Shown here: positions 30,934 to 38,004 of the stretch, in pieces
Position numbering within the stretch: the first letter of the stretch is position 1
Layout of the letters: the number at the start of each line of letters is the position of its first letter
Source of the DNA: Alphaproteobacteria bacterium
GTDB taxonomy: Bacteria; Pseudomonadota; Alphaproteobacteria; Micavibrionales; Micavibrionaceae
DNA: 45,779 nucleotides
NCBI GenBank assembly: GCA_023301585.1
Contig: JAMASZ010000156.1
Span: 1-45,779, forward strand
Direction: 5' to 3'
Position numbers and translations under genes: made by a program
Notes under the pieces: generated by a model
What the model was told of the DNA's origin: nothing
Database searches by the model: none
The model's input: the letters and a program-made list of their open reading frames with translations, nothing else

Positions 30934-32603
30934 TGACGCCAAGGCCATACCAGGATTACGCCATCGAATCCATTTTCCGTTTCTTTGAAGAGCACAAGGA
31001 TCCGACGCGCAATCCTGTTGTTGCCATGCCTACCGGAACAGGTAAATCAATTGTTAATGGTGGATTCATTCAGCGTGTTTTCCAGCGTTGGCCAAACCAG
31101 AGCATTATGATGCTCACCCACGTTAAAGAGTTGATTGAACAAAACGCGGATAAACTTTGCAGAATGTGGCCTGGCGCTCCTGTGGGAATTTACTCAGCAG
31201 GACTTAAATCAAAGGAAGCGGGGCTTCCTATAACTTTTGCCGGCATTCAATCCGCAATCAAACATCCAGGTCTGTTTGGCAAAGTGGACATAATATTTAT
31301 TGACGAGTGCCATCTTGTTTCCCCTAACGAGAACACATCCTATCAAAAATTTATTGCGGCATTGCGAGAAGTAAATCCAAATCTTCGCCTTGTCGGACTC
31401 ACGGCAACTCCTTACCGCTTAGGCCTTGGGATGATAACAGACGGGGGAATCTTCACAGACATTTGTTGCGATATGACCACTCTGGATGCGTTCAATTGGT
31501 TTATAGACGAGGGCTATCTTTCTCCGTTGATCCCGCGTCCCACCGACACAAAAATTGACCTGTCCGGCGTTCGTAAACGCGGGGGTGAGTTCAGAGAAGA
31601 CGATCTACAGAAAGCGGTTGACATTGACGAGATCACAGAGGCGGCGGTTAAGGAAATGCTCGAAGTCGGAGCGGACAGAAATCGTTTCTTAATCTTTGCC
31701 ACAGGGATTGACCACACGGAACACATTACGGATCTGCTTTTGAGTCTCGGCCAGACGGCTGTTGCCGTTCACTCAAAGATGGGGGGCAACCGAGATAAGA
31801 TTCTTGCCGACGCACAGAACGGAGCGTACCGTTTTGTGATTAACAACAATGTCTTGACCACGGGCTATGATGACCCGCTGATTGATTGCATTCCGATGAT
31901 CCGCCCCACGTCCTCGCCTGGCCTGTGGGTTCAGATGCTCGGACGCGGAACGCGCCCTGTTTACGAGCAGGGTTTTGATTTGTCTGTGACCGAGCAGCGT
32001 CTTGCCGCGATCCAGGCAGGTCCAAAACAAAACTGCCTCGTGCTTGACTTTGCCGGAAACACAATGCGCCTTGGCCCGATTAACGATCCACAAATTCCAA
32101 AGAAAAAGCGTCCTGGAACAGGCGAGATTCCAATTAAACTTTGCAGGGATGACAACACGGTTCCCGAGGAAGGCAACTGTGGTGCGTATAATCATATTAG
32201 TGCAAGATTCTGTTGCGATTGTGATGCCGAGTTTACATTTGAGATCAAGATAAAACAGAAGGCCTCGTCTCAGGAACTAATCAAAAAAGACGTTCCGGTT
32301 GTTAAAGATTTCACCGTGACCAAAGTTGTATATTCCGTCCATAAGAAAGTCGGATCAATTGATTGCCTTAAAGTCACGTACCATTGTGGAATGCGCAAGT
32401 TCACACAGTACGTTACCGCGTGGCACACGAGCTCCGTCCGACACCGCGGCATCTCGTGGTGGGAACAACGCTCTCCCATCCCGTTGCCAAAGAATGCCCA
32501 TGCGGCTATGGATCACATTGACGATTTGAAGAAGCCAACAATGATCCGCGTTTGGATCAATAAAAAATATCCGGAGATAATGAGCTATGACTTACCAGAC
32601 TAG
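30927..32603 (+). CDS. Superfamily 2 helicase (DEAD/DEAH type)
   Basis: About 558 residues from ATG 30927 (or 556 from ATG 30933, TAATG-coupled). RPYQDYAIE is the Q-like motif, MPTGTGKS (34-41) Walker A, FIDECHLV motif II, VGLTATPYR motif III, and NVLTTGYDDP with MLGRGTRP motifs V and VI. Cys residues (CGAYNHISARFCCDCDAEF) form a probable zinc finger, and an additional C-terminal domain follows. This RadD-like layout is common in phage recombination operons. The track start at 30882 lies inside NADAR. Confidence 0.85.
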   Translation: MLMTPRPYQDYAIESIFRFFEEHKDPTRNPVVAMPTGTGKSIVNGGFIQRVFQRWPNQSIMMLTHVKELIEQNADKLCRMWPGAPVGIYSAGLKSKEAGLPITFAGIQSAIKHPGLFGKVDIIFIDECHLVSPNENTSYQKFIAALREVNPNLRLVGLTATPYRLGLGMITDGGIFTDICCDMTTLDAFNWFIDEGYLSPLIPRPTDTKIDLSGVRKRGGEFREDDLQKAVDIDEITEAAVKEMLEVGADRNRFLIFATGIDHTEHITDLLLSLGQTAVAVHSKMGGNRDKILADAQNGAYRFVINNNVLTTGYDDPLIDCIPMIRPTSSPGLWVQMLGRGTRPVYEQGFDLSVTEQRLAAIQAGPKQNCLVLDFAGNTMRLGPINDPQIPKKKRPGTGEIPIKLCRDDNTVPEEGNCGAYNHISARFCCDCDAEFTFEIKIKQKASSQELIKKDVPVVKDFTVTKVVYSVHKKVGSIDCLKVTYHCGMRKFTQYVTAWHTSSVRHRGISWWEQRSPIPLPKNAHAAMDHIDDLKKPTMIRVWINKKYPEIMSYDLPD

Positions 32604-32814
32604 AAACGACCCTTTTGCCAATCAAGCCCTTGCTGATGCCCTTAACGAGGCAATCCAAAAGCACGGGGGTGACCTATTCAACAACTGTGGAAATTGTTCT
32701 CACATGAATTACCCAGGCCCACCGGTGTGTAAGCTCTTCAACATGACACCCCCCATCCAGACGATTATGAAGGGGTGTAAGAATTATAACGACGCAAAAG
32801 AAATTCCTTTCTAG
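32587..32814 (+). CDS. Small zinc-binding protein
   Basis: 75 residues, starting within the helicase end behind GGAGATAATGAGCT. NNCGNCSHMNYPGPPVCKLF and MKGCKNY supply four Cys for a metal site (CxxC...C...C). Similar 'C.NC.......C' short proteins are common in phages. No activity known. Confidence 0.65.
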   Translation: MTYQTRNDPFANQALADALNEAIQKHGGDLFNNCGNCSHMNYPGPPVCKLFNMTPPIQTIMKGCKNYNDAKEIPF

Positions 32815-32816
32815 GG

Positions 32817-32845
32817 GTGCATTCCGTAGACCAAAGGTCTATATT
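32817..32845 (+). promoter_or_regulatory. Promoter with palindromic spacer
   Basis: GTGCAT (32817-32822), 17 bp, TATATT (32840-32845), with TAGGGG just before the -35 as in the early promoters. The spacer contains TAGACC-AAA-GGTCTA (32827-32841). Confidence 0.5.
32827..32841. repeat. Inverted repeat between -35 and -10
   Basis: TAGACC AAA GGTCTA, a perfect 6-bp inverted repeat that touches the -10. It could be an operator. Confidence 0.5.
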
Positions 32846-32867
32846 CTGCTTAACACAAGGAGAAATC

Positions 32868-33407
32868 ATGCTACGGTATTTTGAACATAAGTCCGCCTGT
32901 ATTAGGCACGCGGCGAGAACAATGCAAATGATGACCATTGAACATGATCCTGAAAATGGATTCTACGCGGTTGAGTCTCACGACGATGTAGCAGAACTTG
33001 CTCACCGTTTTATGCTCAAGCACTCAGATGCTTTTGTGTGTGCCGGATCGCGCGGTGATATTCCGGTTCTTGTTACGACCTGTCCAAAGGACGAGTCTGA
33101 CCCTTCCGGTATTGAAGCAATCGGGGTTCCTGATTGGTATATTGTCGAACCTATCTGTGACGAGCTTTGGAATCCTGGCAAAGCAAATAAACCTTCCCGT
33201 AAACGCTCAAATACCGCCGCAGGGCCGCGCGCTTCGTCAACTCACCCATCGCCCACCAAATTCGTTTGGGCGACGTGTGACGCATTACAGGTGAGTCTCG
33301 GGCGTGAGCCAACATCCGCGGAAGTTCGAGAGGCTTGCGAACCGGAGGGCGTCCATAAGAGCACAGCATCCACTCAATTCTATAAGTGGCGGCGCGCTCA
33401 AAAATAA
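32868..33407 (+). CDS. DNA-binding-like protein B with shared C-terminal domain
   Basis: ATG 32868 has AAGGAG upstream, giving 179 residues. The N-terminal 100 residues are an unrecognised alpha/beta domain (LRYFEHKSACIRHAARTMQ). A basic Ser/Pro linker (about 105-130) leads to residues 131-178 (KFVWATCDALQVSLGREPTS ... STASTQFYKWRRAQK), which align with proteins A (16839) and C (33490). Directly behind its own promoter. Regulatory or DNA-binding role inferred. Confidence 0.7.
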   Translation: MLRYFEHKSACIRHAARTMQMMTIEHDPENGFYAVESHDDVAELAHRFMLKHSDAFVCAGSRGDIPVLVTTCPKDESDPSGIEAIGVPDWYIVEPICDELWNPGKANKPSRKRSNTAAGPRASSTHPSPTKFVWATCDALQVSLGREPTSAEVREACEPEGVHKSTASTQFYKWRRAQK

Positions 33408-33420
33408 TCTCACTTATGAG

Positions 33421-33449
33421 TTGACAGTAGGGAACAGACCACGTAATTA
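33421..33449 (+). promoter_or_regulatory. Strong sigma70-like promoter
   Basis: TTGACA (33421-33426), 17 bp, TAATTA (33444-33449), 41 bp before the start of the Lys/Ala-rich gene. Confidence 0.7.
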
Positions 33450-33489
33450 AACCAATGTCAATTAACGACTTATCACTATGGAGCATCCA

Positions 33490-33999
33490 ATGACTAAAGA
33501 AACAGACGAAGCAGCCGCAACTGCATCAGCAAAACCAGCGCGTGAGCGCCAAAACGGTTTCACGAAGCCTGCCGAAGGCACAACAACCCGCCTTGTTTGG
33601 GATATCGCAGACGAGATCTCAGCAGCACAAGGCCGTCCGGCGATGCGGAACGAAGTCTTTGACGAGTTCACAAAACGCCTTGGTAAAGACGCCTCCGCTG
33701 GTACGTGCGGCACACAATATTCTCGTTGGTCTGGTTTCCATAGCGTCGGTCCTGTCTTGAAGAAAATGCGCGCCGAAGCCAAGGCAGCAGCGGACAAAGA
33801 AAAGGCCGATGCTAAAGCAGAGAAAGCAGCGGAACGCGCCGAAGCCAAAGCTGCAAAAGACAAGGCTGCTGCCGAGAAGAAAGAAGCGGCAGAAAAAGCA
33901 AAGGCCGATAAAGCAGCAGCTGCCAAGGCAAAGCAGGATGAGAAAGATCGTGTTGCGTCTGAAAAGGCAAAAGCAGCAGCGGCTAAAGCCAAAAAATAA
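33490..33999 (+). CDS. Histone H1-like Lys/Ala-rich protein C with shared domain
   Basis: ATG 33490 is preceded by GGAG at 6 nt, giving 169 residues. Residues 33-81 (TRLVWDIADEISAAQGRP ... GTCGTQYSRWSGF) are the domain shared with proteins A and B. Residues 90-169 are an almost pure Lys/Ala/Glu helix (repeats such as AEKKEAAEKAKADKAAAA) like histone H1-type bacterial tails. It has its own promoter and terminator and so is probably highly expressed. A DNA-coating or nucleoid-like role is plausible. Confidence 0.75.
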   Translation: MTKETDEAAATASAKPARERQNGFTKPAEGTTTRLVWDIADEISAAQGRPAMRNEVFDEFTKRLGKDASAGTCGTQYSRWSGFHSVGPVLKKMRAEAKAAADKEKADAKAEKAAERAEAKAAKDKAAAEKKEAAEKAKADKAAAAKAKQDEKDRVASEKAKAAAAKAKK

Positions 34000-34020
34000 A
34001 CCGCACCCCGTGTGAGTTTG

Positions 34021-34052
34021 AAGGGAATGTCTTCTGGCGTTCCCTTTTTATT
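34021..34052 (+). terminator. Rho-independent terminator
   Basis: AAGGGAATG, 8-nt loop, CGTTCCCTT (one G-U pair), then TTTATTT. It isolates the Lys/Ala-rich gene from the queuosine-type operon. Confidence 0.8.
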
Positions 34053-34074
34053 TGCCTTGGTATCTAAACGGTTC

Positions 34075-34103
34075 TTGACTACCCTGTTATATTGCCTTAA
34101 ACA
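34075..34103 (+). promoter_or_regulatory. Probable promoter of the 7-deazaguanine operon
   Basis: TTGACT (34075-34080), 17 bp, TAAACA (34098-34103), directly after the terminator and before queE. The -10 is weak. Confidence 0.45.
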
Positions 34104-34121
34104 AAACAGAAGGAGCAACAC

Positions 34122-34838
34122 ATGAAACCCAATAACCAACCGGTGGAAAAGCAATTCCATCACGACCGCGGAATGGTCGATCTTCACAGTATTTTCCACA
34201 CGATACAGGGCGAGGGGCCATTCACCGGCCATCGCTCAATCTTTGTCCGCCTTGCAGGATGCAATCTTATGTGTCCTGGATGTGATACCGAGTACACGCA
34301 AGGCCGCAAGAAGGTCATGCCTGAGTACGTCGTTAAAGAAGTCCAAAAGCTTCCAGAAGTTGAGCTCATTGTTCTAACAGGAGGCGAGCCTTTCCGCCAG
34401 AATATCTTACCACTTTGTCAGGTACTGTGGGATGCCGGATACAATATCCAGGTCGAGACAAATGGTGTTCGTCCTATCCCCTCTGAGTTGGCGGCGTGTT
34501 CCTCATCTTTCGGAGCAACTAAAGCGCGGTTTAGTGTTGTTGTTAGCCCTAAGACACATGTTGTCCATGAAAGCATTGCACGGATCGCCATTGCCTACAA
34601 ATACGTCCTCCAGGCAGGCAACGTGGATCGTGATGGCCTGCCTATCCAGGCTCTTCAAAATAAGGTCAAGAGGCGTGTTGCTCGGCCCACACGCAAAGAC
34701 ATTCCAATCTATATCAATCCATTTGACGAGAAAGACGATACTAAGAATCGTCTGAATCTCGACACCACCATCCGCTCCTGTTTGCAGCACGGGTACACGA
34801 TGGGAATACAGCTGCACAAATTCTTAAACATGGAGTGA
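34122..34838 (+). CDS. queE: 7-carboxy-7-deazaguanine synthase (QueE)
   Basis: 238 residues. GCNLMCPGC (46-54) is the CX3CX2C radical-SAM cluster motif as in QueE of many phages, preceded by FHTIQGEGPFTGHRSIFVRL, the QueE substrate and Mg region. LTGGEP is the SAM-binding GGE motif. The enzyme converts 6-carboxytetrahydropterin (the QueD product) to 7-carboxy-7-deazaguanine. AGAAGGAG precedes the ATG. First gene of a five-gene run; neighbours confirm the pathway. Confidence 0.93.
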   Translation: MKPNNQPVEKQFHHDRGMVDLHSIFHTIQGEGPFTGHRSIFVRLAGCNLMCPGCDTEYTQGRKKVMPEYVVKEVQKLPEVELIVLTGGEPFRQNILPLCQVLWDAGYNIQVETNGVRPIPSELAACSSSFGATKARFSVVVSPKTHVVHESIARIAIAYKYVLQAGNVDRDGLPIQALQNKVKRRVARPTRKDIPIYINPFDEKDDTKNRLNLDTTIRSCLQHGYTMGIQLHKFLNME

Positions 34839-34841
34839 GCA

Positions 34842-35573
34842 ATGCCACAATCGACAATAGAAGCTTGTTTGGACGTAATGTCTAAACCCCCAAAACGTCA
34901 AGAAGGATCCGGACTCGTTGTTATGTCCGGAGGTCAGGATTCAACAACATGCCTTGGTGTCGCAATCATGCGGCATGGTCGTGAGAACGTGCGTGCTGTA
35001 GCATTCGACTATGGCCAGAAGCACTCAATCGAGCTTGAGCAGGCGCGCCTCATTTGCGAGCGTCACGAGATTCTCTTAATCACTGTGGACATCCCTGTTC
35101 TCAAGATGATGGAATCATCTGCACTTGTCACGCATGGCGACACGAGCGCACCACACGAATACCTTGCCGACCTGCCTGCTACGTTTGTTCCGGCGCGTAA
35201 TGCACTATTTTTGACCATGGCGTTTGGTCTTGCAATGGAAGCAAGAACGACACACATCTACACCGGCGTGTGTCAAACGGATTACTCAGGGTATCCAGAT
35301 TGCCGAGAAGAATTTGTTGTCGCCCTTGAGAACGCTCTTCAAGTTGGGTATCAATCAACAATCAAGATTGTTACCCCTCTCATGCACCTGGACAAAGCAG
35401 CGACGTTTGAGCTCGCGCGCCGGACGGGCGTTTGGGACGACGTGATCCAATTTTCTCATACGTGCTATGAAGGGGTCAGAGACAATCTTCATCCGTGGGG
35501 TGCGGGGTGTGGAGCGTGTCCAGCATGCGAGTTGCGCGCTAAAGGCTTTAACAAGTTTGAGGCTCGCTACTAA
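34842..35573 (+). CDS. queC: 7-cyano-7-deazaguanine (preQ0) synthase (QueC)
   Basis: 243 residues. VVMSGGQDSTTCLG (27-40) is the ATP-pyrophosphatase PP-loop SGGxDS. The C-terminus has the four-Cys zinc site (HTCYEG ... GCGACPACELRAKGF). HPWGAGCGACPAC is typical of QueC. It converts 7-carboxy-7-deazaguanine to preQ0 using ATP and ammonia. No amidotransferase fusion (as in Gat-QueC) is present. Three bases separate it from QueE; it overlaps QueD as TAATG. Confidence 0.94.
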   Translation: MPQSTIEACLDVMSKPPKRQEGSGLVVMSGGQDSTTCLGVAIMRHGRENVRAVAFDYGQKHSIELEQARLICERHEILLITVDIPVLKMMESSALVTHGDTSAPHEYLADLPATFVPARNALFLTMAFGLAMEARTTHIYTGVCQTDYSGYPDCREEFVVALENALQVGYQSTIKIVTPLMHLDKAATFELARRTGVWDDVIQFSHTCYEGVRDNLHPWGAGCGACPACELRAKGFNKFEARY

Positions 35574-36031
35574 TGCCGTACCGTTCAACCAAGACATACG
35601 GGCATGACGTTGGTCTGTCTTGTGTCTTCCGCCAACATGGCGCCAAGTCGCACTGTAACCAACTGCACGGGTATGCGCTCTCTGTCCGCCTTGAGTTCGA
35701 GTGTGAGCAGGGGCAGCGCGACGCTAACGGATGGGTTGTAGATTTCGGAGGCCTCAAAGAGGTCAAGCAATGGCTCAAAGATACGTTTGACCATAAGCTT
35801 TTAGTTGCTGAGAATGATCCAATGAAGGACGAGATCTGCGCCCTTGGCGGACTCGGAATTGCAGATCCCATTGTTGTTCCTGGAACGGGGTGTGAAGCCT
35901 TTGCAGCGATGGTATACATCTTTGTGAGTACATGGATGCAAAAGAAGGGTTATGTTTATGCTCGTCTTGCAGAAGTGCACGTAATGGAACACGGCGCAAA
36001 TAGCGCAATATATATTGAGGATAAGAAATGA
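35573..36031 (+). CDS. queD: 6-carboxytetrahydropterin synthase (QueD-like)
   Basis: 152 residues of the 6-pyruvoyl-tetrahydropterin synthase family. FRQHGAKSHCNQLHGYALSV carries the catalytic Cys and LHG motif, VVDFGGLKEVKQWLKDTFDH the DFG...DH, and VMEHGANSA the late Glu. The canonical LHGH zinc ligand is LHGY here. The enzyme makes 6-carboxytetrahydropterin from dihydroneopterin triphosphate. It is coupled to QueC and to the FolE fusion by overlapping codons. Confidence 0.88.
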   Translation: MPYRSTKTYGHDVGLSCVFRQHGAKSHCNQLHGYALSVRLEFECEQGQRDANGWVVDFGGLKEVKQWLKDTFDHKLLVAENDPMKDEICALGGLGIADPIVVPGTGCEAFAAMVYIFVSTWMQKKGYVYARLAEVHVMEHGANSAIYIEDKK

Positions 36032-36933
36032 CACAGAAGACAATTTTGGATTACAGAACACTTGAAACCCGTGCGCGACGTGTAGCTGACGAGATTCTTT
36101 CTTCATTGACGGGCCACGAAGTTCCAGTACTATTTTACGGTGTTCCTCGTGGAGGGGTTCCGGCACTTTATCTTGTTCTTCAACATCTCTCCGGTGTGCC
36201 TTACGAAGTAACAGACAATCTTGCGATTGCTGAAATCATTATTGATGATCTAATTGATTCCGGATCCACAATGGAACGAGTTACGTTCGAGAATTCTACT
36301 GCGGATTTTTATGGGTTGTTTGATAAGCGCACAGAAGAAGACGCGGATCTTGGATGGATCGTCTTTCCTTGGGAATCGGCTGAGGACGCGGGTTTTGAAG
36401 ACAACGTCCGCCGCATGCTTCAAGCGATTGATCCAAACGCAGACAGAGAAGGGTTGATTGAGACCCCTGTCCGAGTTGCAAAAGCCTGGACAAAATGGGC
36501 AGAAGGTTACGGTCAAGATCCTGCTGGAATTTTAAAGGTGTTTGAAGACGGAGCAGGAAATTATGACGAGATGGTTACTGTTGCTAACATTCCAGTTTAT
36601 TCTAAGTGCGAGCATCACATGGCAGACATATTCGGAACGGCAACAGTGTCTTACATCCCTAACGGAAAGATTGTCGGGCTGTCCAAATTATCGCGCCTTG
36701 TCAACATCTATGCCCGACGCTTACAGGTGCAAGAGCGTCTTACTGTTCAGATCGCGGATGCCTTGCAGGAACACCTTGCGCCTCTTGGTGTTGGCGTCCA
36801 GCTCAAATGCCGGCACATGTGCATGGAATCGCGCGGCGTATGTCAACAGGGTCACCACACGGTAACGACTGCCTTGCGCGGTGTTATGAAGGAAGGCGAC
36901 CCACGGGCTGAGTTCCTGGCCGTCGCTGGTTGA
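36028..36933 (+). CDS. folE: Phosphoribosyltransferase-GTP cyclohydrolase I fusion (FolE)
   Basis: 301 residues. Residues 1-118 resemble xanthine-guanine phosphoribosyltransferase: YRTLETRARRVADEIL, VPRGGVPALYLV (RGG 41-43), the PRPP loop IIIDDLIDSGST (70-81) and a terminal WIVFPWE (110-116); the usual hood segment is shortened. Residues about 124-301 are FolE: ETPVRVAKAW, SKCEHHMADIFG (zinc Cys/His, 192-203), CRHMCMESRGVCQQG (261-275). FolE opens GTP to dihydroneopterin triphosphate, the first pathway step. The fused domain could supply GMP from free guanine. ATGA overlap with QueD. Confidence 0.9.
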   Translation: MTQKTILDYRTLETRARRVADEILSSLTGHEVPVLFYGVPRGGVPALYLVLQHLSGVPYEVTDNLAIAEIIIDDLIDSGSTMERVTFENSTADFYGLFDKRTEEDADLGWIVFPWESAEDAGFEDNVRRMLQAIDPNADREGLIETPVRVAKAWTKWAEGYGQDPAGILKVFEDGAGNYDEMVTVANIPVYSKCEHHMADIFGTATVSYIPNGKIVGLSKLSRLVNIYARRLQVQERLTVQIADALQEHLAPLGVGVQLKCRHMCMESRGVCQQGHHTVTTALRGVMKEGDPRAEFLAVAG

Positions 36934-36936
36934 TCC

Positions 36937-37839
36937 GTGCGCCTTTACCAAGCGGGCATTTATACATCCAATTTCAATCTCAAGGGCAAGGTCTACTCTA
37001 AGCTTGACGAGACGGAAAAATGGATGCGGCGATCCGTTGAGAATCACCTTGAGTCTTACCATTATATCGGTAAGCCTTCGGCTGTGCGCAAAATCCGCGC
37101 CGAAGGGATCAAGGTGTTTCTCGATAGCGGGGCGTTCTCAGCGTTCAGTCTCGGATCAGAAATCGACCTTGGAAAATACTGCGACTACATCCACGAGAAC
37201 GCGGACATAATTGACTTCCCTTCCGTCCTGGACGCCATTGGCGACGCGGAAGGCACATGGCGCAATCAAGAGGAAATGGAGCGGCGAGGAACAAAGCCTC
37301 TACCCTGTTTCCATTACGGTGAGCCGACTGAGATCCTGGATCATTATGTCAAGAATTATGATTACATAACCATTGGTGGGATGGTTCCAATCTCGACCGT
37401 TCAATTGCGGATTTGGCTGGATCGTTTATGGGAAGAACATCTCACAAACGCAGATGGATCACCAAAGACGAAAGTGCACGGCTTTGGTTTAACGTCACTG
37501 CCGCTTATGATGCGCTACCCTTGGTATTCTGTGGATAGTTCTACGTGGGTGCAGTGGGCGGCTAATGGCATGATTCTGGTTCCCACACGCACGGGCCAGC
37601 TCGATGTCTCAAACAAATCGTCTCGGCGCAAGATTCCAGGTCAACACATTGACAGCATGTCTCCTCTTGGGACGGCCGCGCTAGAAGATGACATCCGCTC
37701 TTTTCATATTGACCCTGACCGGTTAAGGGAGTATTATTATTCAAGGTGGGCATGGAACGCATGGGCTTTTCCATGGTATGCCCGAGAAAAAGAATATGAA
37801 GGGGACGTCTTTGTTCCCGACGTAATGAGGTTATTTTAA
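36937..37839 (+). CDS. dpdA: DpdA-like DNA transglycosylase for 7-deazaguanine
   Basis: 300 residues from a GTG start three bases after folE. It has the TGT-like pattern of phage DpdA: GIKVFLDSGAFSAF (57-70, with the Asp), ADIIDFPSVLDAIGD (89-103), LPCFHYGEP (122-130), YDYITIGGMVPIS (141-153) and KVHGFGLTSLP. DpdA exchanges guanine in DNA for preQ0. With QueE/C/D and FolE beside it, this strongly indicates 7-deazaguanine in the phage genome. Predicted to act on DNA during or after replication. Confidence 0.87.
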   Translation: MRLYQAGIYTSNFNLKGKVYSKLDETEKWMRRSVENHLESYHYIGKPSAVRKIRAEGIKVFLDSGAFSAFSLGSEIDLGKYCDYIHENADIIDFPSVLDAIGDAEGTWRNQEEMERRGTKPLPCFHYGEPTEILDHYVKNYDYITIGGMVPISTVQLRIWLDRLWEEHLTNADGSPKTKVHGFGLTSLPLMMRYPWYSVDSSTWVQWAANGMILVPTRTGQLDVSNKSSRRKIPGQHIDSMSPLGTAALEDDIRSFHIDPDRLREYYYSRWAWNAWAFPWYAREKEYEGDVFVPDVMRLF

Positions 37840-38004
37840 ATGAGTGATTTTAAAGTCTCAAAAAAGACGCTAGAGTTGGCAAAACTCATAGAACCTAACC
37901 TTAATTGGGACAAAGAGTATTGGCCTCACGAAAAAAGATGGCATGCCCAATGGCGTGCAATTGGTGCTGCCGGAAGAATCATACAGGCAGGTTGGGATGC
38001 TTGA
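37840..38004 (+). CDS. 54-residue Trp-rich protein between DpdA and clamp
   Basis: Not in the ORF track. ATG 37840 directly follows the DpdA stop; the frame ends at TGA 38002-38004, overlapping the clamp start by 8 nt. The product begins MSDFKVSKKTLELAKLIEPN and contains WDKEYWPHEKRWHAQW and a helical end (GAAGRIIQAGWDA). Tight packing supports translation. It may connect modification and replication, but this is position only. Confidence 0.6.
   Translation: MSDFKVSKKTLELAKLIEPNLNWDKEYWPHEKRWHAQWRAIGAAGRIIQAGWDA

Noticed and set aside
32827-32841. Inverted repeat considered as a terminator for the zinc protein gene
   Set aside because: Six base pairs and no T-run; its place in a promoter spacer favours an operator.
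33462-34232. 256-residue minus-strand ORF
   Set aside because: Mirror of the Lys/Ala-rich gene (gives Ala/Phe/Ser runs) and it crosses a terminator and a promoter.
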